A stretch of 22,911 nucleotides of DNA from VBAS01 sp035318985 (GTDB lineage Bacteria > Bacteroidota > Bacteroidia > Chitinophagales > Chitinophagaceae), in NCBI GenBank assembly GCA_035318985.1, contig DATHDP010000076.1:1-22911 (forward strand). The letters run 5' to 3'. The notes below the pieces were generated by a model, which searched no databases, was not told the origin of the DNA, and saw only the letters and a program-made list of their open reading frames with translations. Shown one piece after another: positions 15,169 to 21,525 of this stretch; position 1 is the stretch's first letter, and every line of letters begins with the position of its first letter. A program made the translations under genes and the position numbers.

Positions 15169-15837
15169 ATGCAGAAATTAGACAAATACGAAAGGAACCT
15201 TTTGAAAAATGCTCTCCAACATTCCAAAGAAATCCTTTCAGGGGAAGGTTCAGGCCACGACTGGTGGCATACATACAGAGTATGGAAAACGGCGACAACA
15301 ATTTGTGAAAAAGAAGGTGCTGACACAGTTGTTGTTCAGCTTTCATCACTTCTTCACGATATTGAAGATTGGAAATTCAATATGGGTAGTGAAGATAAAA
15401 CCCTCAGACATGCAACCGAGTTTCTAAAAACTGAAAAATTGGAGCAAAAGAGAATTGAACATGTTTGTGAGATAATTAAGACAATGTCATTCAAGGGAGC
15501 GAAAAATTCAAGCAGACCTTCAACTATTGAAGGACAAATTGTTCAAGACGCTGACAGATTAGACGCTATTGGAGCAATTGGAATAGCAAGAGTTTTTAGC
15601 TTTGGAGGGTTTAAACAAAGAGAAATTCATAATCCTAATTTGAAACCTCAAAAGTTTAATTCAAAAGAAGCATATCTTAATAACAAGGGAACAAGCATCA
15701 ATCACTTTTATGAAAAGATGTTGCTATTAAAAGATCTGATGAATACTAAGACAGCTAAAAAAATTGCCATTAAGCGCCACAATTTTCTTTTAAAATACCT
15801 TGATGAATTTTATAAAGAATGGGAAGGAATAAAATAA
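15169..15837 (+). CDS. HD-superfamily phosphohydrolase, YpgQ/YedJ-like (222 aa)
   Basis: ATG at 15169 (MQKLDKYERN) chosen over an in-frame TTG seven codons upstream. The HD metal site is complete: GHDWWH (H34), LLHDIED (H63-D64) and QDADRLDAIG (D127). The spacing and the GHDWWHTYRVW and QDADRLDAIGAIGIARVF segments are those of the YpgQ/YedJ group of small soluble HD hydrolases. YpgQ of Bacillus subtilis has been reported to be a metal-dependent nucleoside triphosphate pyrophosphohydrolase, so nucleotide hydrolysis is the likely reaction; substrate is not visible here. Length (~220 aa) is normal for the group. It is the first gene of a compact operon, 6 bp before the PNP-NB-ARC-TPR gene, which suggests it is a co-effector or housekeeping partner of that STAND protein, not a random neighbour. 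Confidence 0.8.
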   Translation: MQKLDKYERNLLKNALQHSKEILSGEGSGHDWWHTYRVWKTATTICEKEGADTVVVQLSSLLHDIEDWKFNMGSEDKTLRHATEFLKTEKLEQKRIEHVCEIIKTMSFKGAKNSSRPSTIEGQIVQDADRLDAIGAIGIARVFSFGGFKQREIHNPNLKPQKFNSKEAYLNNKGTSINHFYEKMLLLKDLMNTKTAKKIAIKRHNFLLKYLDEFYKEWEGIK

Positions 15838-15843
15838 ATTAAA

Positions 15844-18678
15844 ATGTTCGGAATAATTACCGCTCTTCCTCACGAGTATGCTGCTGTTAAAGCCATTTTA
15901 GAGAACCCCACTGAAGTCCAATATGAGGGTGGTGCTGGTAGACGATTCACTTTTGGCGTTATAAAATCCAAACATGGAGGCGACCATAAAATTGCAGTTG
16001 GTTTACTTCCAAGTATGGGAAATAATCCTGCGGCAGTAGCCGCTACACTAATGTTAGACCAATTTAAGAATGACAATCTTGAAGCAATTTTAATGGTTGG
16101 AATTGCAGGAGGTGCGCCAAATCCTAAAAACCCGGCAGTCCATGTTAGATTGGGAGATATTGTTGTTTCAAATGAAGGTGGGGTTGTTCAATATGACAAT
16201 AAAAAAATTACTCTATCATGGACAACAGGTGAAGCAAAGACTGAAGTTCGGTACCCTCCAAGACCACCAAGTGCAAAACTCTTAGAAGCTTGTAGGATTT
16301 TTATGGCAGAAGAATTTTTAAAAGAGAGAAATTGGATATCACATATAAAATCTGTTCAAAATATTCTAAAAGATTTTGGAAGACCTGAATCAAGTTCTGA
16401 TATTTTATATGATAATAAAGGACAGATCATTCCGCATCCAATAGACACAAGCCGAATAGAAAATGAACCCAAAGTTCATTTAGGTAAGATCGGCTCAGCA
16501 AATTCCCTTTTAAAAAATCCTGAGTTAAGAGATTTATTGAGAGATGAATATGGGATTAGAGCTAATGAAATGGAAAGTAGTGGCATTGCAGATGCTACCT
16601 GGATGAGTGGAAAGGAAGGATATTTTGTTATTCGTGGTATTTGTGATTATTGTGACCCAAGTAAAAATGATGATTGGCAGAAGTATGCTGCTCTCGCAGC
16701 AGCGGCATTTACAAAAGGATTAATAGAATCAATGCCCTCTACTATTTTACCGTCATTTTACGCTGGCAGCGATACTCAAGTTGAAGAGACAATACTCTTA
16801 CCGGTAGAACACAATAATTTTTTATCTGGCATTTTTGTAGGGAGAGATAATACGATACAAAGTATAATTGATAACTATATAAACGACCCCAAAGAAAAAA
16901 ATATTGCTTTGGTTGAAAAGGGGGGTATTGGAAAAACTGCAATGGCGGCTGCCATTGCAGAAGAATTAAGAAAACAACCCCTTTCAACAGAGAGATATGT
17001 TTTTATGGCTGACTTAAAAAATGAAAAACCCTCCGATGTTGCATTAAGATGGTTAAAGTATTTCGGAGTAAATTATGATAATTCGGATGAAGCAACCAGA
17101 CTTAATGAACTTGCGAGGTTAATTTCTAACACACCTTCTATAATTATCTTGGACAATTGCCAAGACAGGGGTTCGGCTCAAAAATTATTTATTCAATCCC
17201 CACTTGTATTTTCAATCATTACATCTCGTGATAGAAATACAATTCCAGCGGAATTCAAATTTGCAGACATTAAAGAATTAGATTTAGAAGCTTCATTTCA
17301 ATTGATTAAAAATATCATTGGAGAAACGCGTTGTAATGAAAATTTAGTTGCTGCAAACAAAATATGTAATTTATGTGGTGGAATTCCACTTGCACTCAAA
17401 ATAGCAGGAGCAGAACTAAGAAATGAAGTAAGATGGCAAGATCTAGACGATTATGTAAAGAGACTTTCAAAATTTAGGCTTGATACGCTTTCTCCAAGTA
17501 ATAAATCAGATGAAAGTGTTAGAGCTGCTTTTGATATAAGTTATGAAAACTTGAATCAAAAGGAAAAGACAATTTTTGATTCACTAGGAGCATTTCATGG
17601 AAATAAATTCTCAAAAGAAGCTGTTGATGTAATTCACGATTTTGACTCAACTCCTATTTTAGAAAGCTTAGCAAACCTATCACTTATAAGTGAGTTTGGC
17701 AAAGGTATTTTTGGTTTGCATGATTTGATATTACTCTATGCCAAAGAAAAATTTTCATTAAATATTTCTAATAATGAATGGAGCAACAGGCTGCTATCAT
17801 TCTATTCTGACTATTTAATAAAAAACAAAAGGAATTATTTAGAAATTGATTTTGAAAGAAAAAATATACTTGGGTTGTTACAGAGTGGTTTCCCTAAAAG
17901 TAATCCTAATTTAACAAGTTACTTTCGAGTCATTCAAAACATTCATCCTTATTTAAAAGACCGAGGGTTGTGGGATGAACTTTTAGAAATTTCAAATCAT
18001 GCTTTTAAAACTTTTGATGATTCGCCGAAGGAAAAGGCGTTTATTGCGACTTGGCTTTTAAGTTGGGTTCTTTTTCAGCAAGGTAAATTTGATGAAGCAT
18101 TTGATATTGCTAAAACGGGGTTAGACCTTTATGATAAAGCATCAGACCCAGAAGGAAAAGCTACTGCAAAGAGAAGAATAGGAATGACCCTGATTGAATT
18201 AGAAAAATTTGAAGAAGCCGAAGATTGGCTTAACCAAGCAAAACAGGAATTTGAAACCTTGAAGATGCCACTTAAAATTGGTGACACTCTTTGTTTGCTT
18301 GGTTTATTAGAAAGAAAGAAGAAAAATTTTGACAAAACAAAAGCCAAAGAATATCTTGATGATGCTTTAAAGCTAGTTATTAATGATGAAAAGGAAACAT
18401 CAATGGTACTTTATGGCATAGGACGATTAAATGCGGTAATTGGAAATAATGACGAGGCAATTGCTGCATATTCAAAATCAATCGAAATTGATACAAAAGC
18501 TGGACGAAGGCCAGGTATTGCTTACAATACCTTTCGTATTGGACAAATTGAAATTACTCAAACTGGCTTGAAGGAAGCAGGTATTGAGAAACTTGAAAGA
18601 TCAAAGTCAATTTTTGCATCATTAGGAAATCAACAGCGAGTAAAACAAATTGAAAACATTTTAGCGAACAATAAATAG
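15844..18678 (+). CDS. Nucleoside phosphorylase / NB-ARC / TPR STAND protein (944 aa)
   Basis: ATG at 15844. Three parts are visible. Residues 1-300: a PNP_UDP_1 (MTA/SAH-nucleosidase-like) domain, with GIITALPHE at the start, VGIAGGAPNP with RLGDIVVS, NEMESSG (E242, E244) and RGICDYCDP with a candidate catalytic D268. Residues ~325-660: an NB-ARC switch, with FVGRDNTI, P-loop EKGGIGKT (358-365), Walker B/kinase-2 IIILDN (D437), SIITSRD, GGIPLALKIAG, and GLHDL (H626-D627) at the MHD position. Residues ~700-944: tetratricopeptide repeats, the presumed trigger sensor. NLR-like proteins with this order occur in bacterial antiphage (STAND/Avs-like) systems and in fungi, where ligand binding oligomerises the protein and activates the N-terminal effector. 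The first P-loop Gly is Glu here, which is unusual. Second gene of an HD-STAND-WYL operon. Confidence 0.88.
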   Translation: MFGIITALPHEYAAVKAILENPTEVQYEGGAGRRFTFGVIKSKHGGDHKIAVGLLPSMGNNPAAVAATLMLDQFKNDNLEAILMVGIAGGAPNPKNPAVHVRLGDIVVSNEGGVVQYDNKKITLSWTTGEAKTEVRYPPRPPSAKLLEACRIFMAEEFLKERNWISHIKSVQNILKDFGRPESSSDILYDNKGQIIPHPIDTSRIENEPKVHLGKIGSANSLLKNPELRDLLRDEYGIRANEMESSGIADATWMSGKEGYFVIRGICDYCDPSKNDDWQKYAALAAAAFTKGLIESMPSTILPSFYAGSDTQVEETILLPVEHNNFLSGIFVGRDNTIQSIIDNYINDPKEKNIALVEKGGIGKTAMAAAIAEELRKQPLSTERYVFMADLKNEKPSDVALRWLKYFGVNYDNSDEATRLNELARLISNTPSIIILDNCQDRGSAQKLFIQSPLVFSIITSRDRNTIPAEFKFADIKELDLEASFQLIKNIIGETRCNENLVAANKICNLCGGIPLALKIAGAELRNEVRWQDLDDYVKRLSKFRLDTLSPSNKSDESVRAAFDISYENLNQKEKTIFDSLGAFHGNKFSKEAVDVIHDFDSTPILESLANLSLISEFGKGIFGLHDLILLYAKEKFSLNISNNEWSNRLLSFYSDYLIKNKRNYLEIDFERKNILGLLQSGFPKSNPNLTSYFRVIQNIHPYLKDRGLWDELLEISNHAFKTFDDSPKEKAFIATWLLSWVLFQQGKFDEAFDIAKTGLDLYDKASDPEGKATAKRRIGMTLIELEKFEEAEDWLNQAKQEFETLKMPLKIGDTLCLLGLLERKKKNFDKTKAKEYLDDALKLVINDEKETSMVLYGIGRLNAVIGNNDEAIAAYSKSIEIDTKAGRRPGIAYNTFRIGQIEITQTGLKEAGIEKLERSKSIFASLGNQQRVKQIENILANNK

Positions 18679-18686
18679 TTCAGATC

Positions 18687-18890
18687 ATGGAAGAAGAAAA
18701 AAAGATAAAAATCCTTTATAAGAATCACAGAGGTGAAACGGGTATGAGGGAGATAATACCTATTCAAATAGTTTTTGATTCATCAGACTATCACAAAGAG
18801 AAACAATGGTTATTGAAAGCATTTGCAATAGACCGGAAAGAGGAGAGAATGTTCGCATTGAAGGAAATTAAAGAATGGCATTTTGACTAA
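18687..18890 (+). CDS. Small stand-alone WYL-like domain protein (67 aa)
   Basis: ATG at 18687, 8 bp after the STAND gene. The whole 67-residue protein resembles a single WYL-type domain: KILYKNHRGETGMREIIP, then QWLLKAFAIDRKEERMFALK and a final IKEWHFD. WYL domains are SH3-like modules that bind ligands such as nucleotides or nucleic-acid ends and usually sit behind a helix-turn-helix; here there is no DNA-binding domain, so it may sense a ligand or bind the neighbouring proteins. Small proteins of this type are, from memory, found beside other bacterial operons; its exact family is uncertain. The tight spacing makes it the third gene of the HD-STAND operon. Confidence 0.7.
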   Translation: MEEEKKIKILYKNHRGETGMREIIPIQIVFDSSDYHKEKQWLLKAFAIDRKEERMFALKEIKEWHFD

Positions 18891-19369
18891 ATTATATACG
18901 CTGATTACAAATACTTGACATTAAGTCAAGACGAAATAAAAGCGAATAACTAAGGTTTTTTTAACATGGAGTCCGGTGGAAGCAATGCTGTCTGTTCGTT
19001 GCGTAAAGGATTGACATTTGTAATCCACTATTAAAAATTTGTTACAAGGAATTCTCTGTTTGAGAAGATACTATCCTCATGAAAGTGGTGTCCAATAGGG
19101 AGCCATCCTATGATTATATGCAATCACAGTTGCTACATAAATTGCTACCTACATTACTCACATCAACAATTCCTATTGAAAATCACTTTGTCACCGAACC
19201 ATTTTAAAGGGATTACTACACTATAACCGAACTAAGTATTAATAATAACTGACAAATTGAAATACCAACTGATGTTGAATACTGCTTTGTGATTTCCCAG
19301 GGATCCTTTACTACTCCTGCGAATTCAACATTCAATTTGATCTGCTTTTTTGTGCTTTTTTGCTTGCCA
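18891..19369. other. 479-bp intergenic region downstream of the second operon
   Basis: Between the WYL-like gene and the stop of the minus-strand cysteine-rich gene. It contains a small inverted repeat (listed separately), a 7-base T-run at 18956-18962 and a 42-codon plus-strand frame from ATG 19079 to TAA 19207 (starts MKVVSNREPSYDYMQ) which I do not consider a supported gene because it has no recognisable domain, no ribosome-binding site and no partner. No tRNA, direct repeat array or transposase fragment was recognised. It may mark the right boundary of the AT-rich island. Confidence 0.6.
18914..18930. terminator. Weak inverted repeat after the WYL-like gene
   Basis: CTTGAC and GTCAAG form perfect 6-bp arms around a 5-base loop (ATTAA), 24 bp after the operon's last stop codon. 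Only one T-run lies nearby, 26 bases further on, so this is not a classic intrinsic terminator. It could be a weak terminator, an RNA 3'-end stem or a protein site. Called terminator on position only. Confidence 0.25.
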
Positions 19370-19705
19370 TTATGCTGAAACTCCTGAATGGCATAAATCA
19401 GCACAGAATCTGCATACCTCTGCACATCTTTTGCAATGCTCCATATGAGAATGTTTGTCACATTCTTCAGCACAGGCTCCGCAGATTTCTGCACAAACAT
19501 TCAGAATATGATTTGCATGTTCTGAAGCCCTAGAAACAAAAGATGCAGCTAGGCTACATATTTCTGCACAATCAACGTCGAGCTTGATACACCGGGCTGT
19601 CATTTTTATGTCTCCCTCATCGAGGCAAGCTGTTACACAATGATTGCACTCTGCTACGCAATTATACAGCGCATTCAACAATCCTTGATTTTTTTCGTGT
19701 ACCAT
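19370..19705 (-). CDS. Cysteine-rich four-helix-bundle protein, Csp/DUF326-like (111 aa)
   Basis: ATG at 19705 (MVHEKNQGLLNALYNCVAEC). Of 111 residues, 16 are cysteines, spaced as CxxxC and CxxC repeats on predicted helices (for example NCVAECNHCVTAC, CAEICGACAEEC and CKRCAEVCRFCADLC). This is the pattern of the DUF326/copper storage protein (Csp3-like) family, in which cysteines line the core of a four-helix bundle and bind several Cu(I) ions. No signal peptide is present, so a cytosolic (Csp3-like) copper buffer is likely. It is the last gene of the right-hand minus-strand cluster, 70 bp beyond the SRPBCC-like gene. No copper-responsive site or export gene is visible nearby. GC is closer to the flank than to the defence operons. 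Confidence 0.85.
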   Translation of the reverse strand: MVHEKNQGLLNALYNCVAECNHCVTACLDEGDIKMTARCIKLDVDCAEICSLAASFVSRASEHANHILNVCAEICGACAEECDKHSHMEHCKRCAEVCRFCADLCHSGVSA

Positions 19706-19775
19706 ATTTTTAAATTTTAAGGTAATTGATGTACGATCATATTATTCAGTTGTGCACAAACTTGACTTAAATGAA

Positions 19776-20312
19776 TTAGCATGTTCTGAATTTTTCTTCA
19801 ATATCTTTTGCAAAAGCTTTGCATTCCTCGTTGAGATGTCTTCTCAAAAACAAGCCGCCGAAACTGCTGAACCATGACGCTATCTTAAGAACAAAGCCCT
19901 GAAAGTCTACACCGATCATGCAGGTCAGGCGGCTGCTTGTAACTGAAACTGGATCTATATATAATTCCCAGGGCACCCCTACATTCGCCGGAAACCATCG
20001 CATGATGTAGGCTTTGCTTTTGGGAGAATAAAACTGCAAATGATTAGCCGCATGGAATTTTAATTCGTAATGTTGAACTAGTGTTTCGATACCGATATTC
20101 TCGACATTCTTCATATAAAATACATCATCTTTCATAAAACTACCCATTGCCTTATGCGCTGTTGAATATGATGTATAATCAGCATCTGTCATTCCGGTTA
20201 CCCATTTATAAAGATCAATTTTTTCGACTGGCAGATTGACAAGGAAACTTTGAACATACCTCGCATTATATTTTGTGTCTGGAGTTTTTTGCTGGATGAA
20301 TCTATTTGGCAT
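19776..20312 (-). CDS. SRPBCC-like protein (178 aa)
   Basis: ATG 20312 (MPNRFIQQKTPDTKYNARYV) is preferred to an in-frame TTG three codons earlier. The fold is suggested by an alternating strand pattern (FMKDDVFYMKNVENIGIETL, QHYELKFHAANHLQFYSP, DPVSVTSSRLTCMIGVDF) between an N-terminal helix-loop and a long C-terminal amphipathic helix (LRRHLNEECKAFAKDIEEKF), the arrangement of SRPBCC (START/polyketide-cyclase-like) proteins that bind hydrophobic ligands. No catalytic motif or signal peptide is evident. Two tryptophans and the GVPWELYIDPVS segment fit a ligand-binding cavity. It is separated from the upstream hydrolase gene by 48 bp and shares its direction, so co-transcription is plausible. 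The family assignment is by shape and may be wrong. Confidence 0.55.
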   Translation of the reverse strand: MPNRFIQQKTPDTKYNARYVQSFLVNLPVEKIDLYKWVTGMTDADYTSYSTAHKAMGSFMKDDVFYMKNVENIGIETLVQHYELKFHAANHLQFYSPKSKAYIMRWFPANVGVPWELYIDPVSVTSSRLTCMIGVDFQGFVLKIASWFSSFGGLFLRRHLNEECKAFAKDIEEKFRTC

Positions 20313-20360
20313 GAAATTCAATTTTAATAAGCAGGCACCGATCCATTACAAACTGTCATC

Positions 20361-21374
20361 TTATTCGGCGGTTGTTAATTTTTTACCTGCGTTTACACCT
20401 GCCACTTGCACAGATTTGATAAATGAGAGAATGTCCTTATTAATTGTTTCCGCTTCTGTTGTTGGCATACCATGTGAAAATCCTGGATAAGTAATGAGCT
20501 TCCCGTTTTTTAAAAGTTTTACTGCCCTCACTGCTGTTAATTTATATGGTACGATCTGGTCATCCTCACCATGCAGCACAAGCACAGGTACATCGACCTT
20601 CTTAAGATCTTCTGTAAAATCTGTTTCTGAAAAAACTTTGATACAATCATACTCAGCTTTCACTGCTCCCATCATTCCCTGACGCCACCAATTATCTATT
20701 ATGCCTTGAGATGGCTTGGCACCTTCCCGGTTATATCCATAAAACGGAATAGTGAAATCCTTGAAAAATTGTTGTCTTCGTGTTGCTGTATTAAACCGGA
20801 TCTCATCAAAAACTGATAAGGGGACACCGTCCGGATTTTTATCTGTCTTTGCCATAGTTGGAGTGATGGCACTTATCAATACAACTTTTGCCACACGACC
20901 CTTCCCATATTTTGCCGCATAGCGAATAGCTTCACCGCCACCGGTTGAATGGCCAACATGTATGACATTTTTGAGATCGAGAGCTGTTACAAGTTGATCC
21001 ACATCGGAGGCATAGGTATCCATATCATGTCCATTCCCGGTGGGTGTTGATCTTCCATGCCCCCTTCTGTCATGTGCAATCACTCTGAATCCTTGATTCA
21101 GAAAAAACATCATTTGAGCATCCCAGTCATCACTTGAAAGCGGCCAGCCATGATGAAAAACAATGGGCTGACCTGTTCCCCAATCCTTGTAATAAATTTC
21201 AACGCCGTCTTTTAATTTGATCTTGTTCATGTCTCTTTGGTTTTTATTTGTTATAGATTTGTTTTCACCTTTTAGTTTGGATCTGCTGAATTTTAAGATC
21301 TCTGTATGCTCACCAATAACAATTAATAAAAGGGTTATAGCAAACAGGAAATAGTTTGATGATTTCATTTTCAT
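20361..21374 (-). CDS. Chloroperoxidase-like alpha/beta hydrolase, possibly membrane-anchored (337 aa)
   Basis: The mature part is a non-heme chloroperoxidase/esterase-type alpha/beta hydrolase: oxyanion segment FHHGWPLSSDDWDAQ, nucleophile elbow GHSTGGGEA (S143), acid HGEDDQIVP (D272) and base FSHGMP (H301). These form the usual Ser-Asp-His triad, which hydrolyses esters and, in some members, perhydrolyses carboxylic acids. Start choice is open: ATG 21374 gives a 48-residue N-terminal extension with Lys then a hydrophobic run (YFLFAITLLLIVIG), a plausible membrane anchor or signal; ATG 21230 (MNKIKLKDGVEIYYK, after AAAGAGAC) gives the soluble 289-aa form typical of the family. I list the longer form because its hydrophobic N-terminus looks selected. 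Downstream are the SRPBCC-like and cysteine-rich genes; upstream is the sigma-54 activator, which could control this cluster. Confidence 0.85.
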   Translation of the reverse strand: MKMKSSNYFLFAITLLLIVIGEHTEILKFSRSKLKGENKSITNKNQRDMNKIKLKDGVEIYYKDWGTGQPIVFHHGWPLSSDDWDAQMMFFLNQGFRVIAHDRRGHGRSTPTGNGHDMDTYASDVDQLVTALDLKNVIHVGHSTGGGEAIRYAAKYGKGRVAKVVLISAITPTMAKTDKNPDGVPLSVFDEIRFNTATRRQQFFKDFTIPFYGYNREGAKPSQGIIDNWWRQGMMGAVKAEYDCIKVFSETDFTEDLKKVDVPVLVLHGEDDQIVPYKLTAVRAVKLLKNGKLITYPGFSHGMPTTEAETINKDILSFIKSVQVAGVNAGKKLTTAE

Positions 21375-21525
21375 TAAAATTTATATTTTCAGAAAAGCTT
21401 TCCCGAAGATATTTATGCATATACCTTATAAGAAGTGGGAAACATTCCAATCAGACTAATTGGAAGTTGAGTTGGACATTTTTAAACTTGAAGTTATTAC
21501 CGGGTGCTGTTGGAGGATATATAAA

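Noticed and set aside
18687..18890. Small WYL-like protein as an antitoxin
   Set aside because: The adjacent upstream protein is a STAND effector, not a typical toxin, and nothing in the 67 residues indicates inhibition of it; only a WYL-like fold is supported.
19079..19207. 42-codon plus-strand frame in the intergenic region after the WYL-like gene
   Set aside because: No family, no ribosome-binding site, no operon partner; in a 479-bp gap such a frame can occur by chance.
19216..19500. 94-codon minus-strand frame overlapping the cysteine-rich gene
   Set aside because: Its first part is a frame-shadow of the Csp/DUF326-like gene, and its tail has no recognisable domain or start signal.
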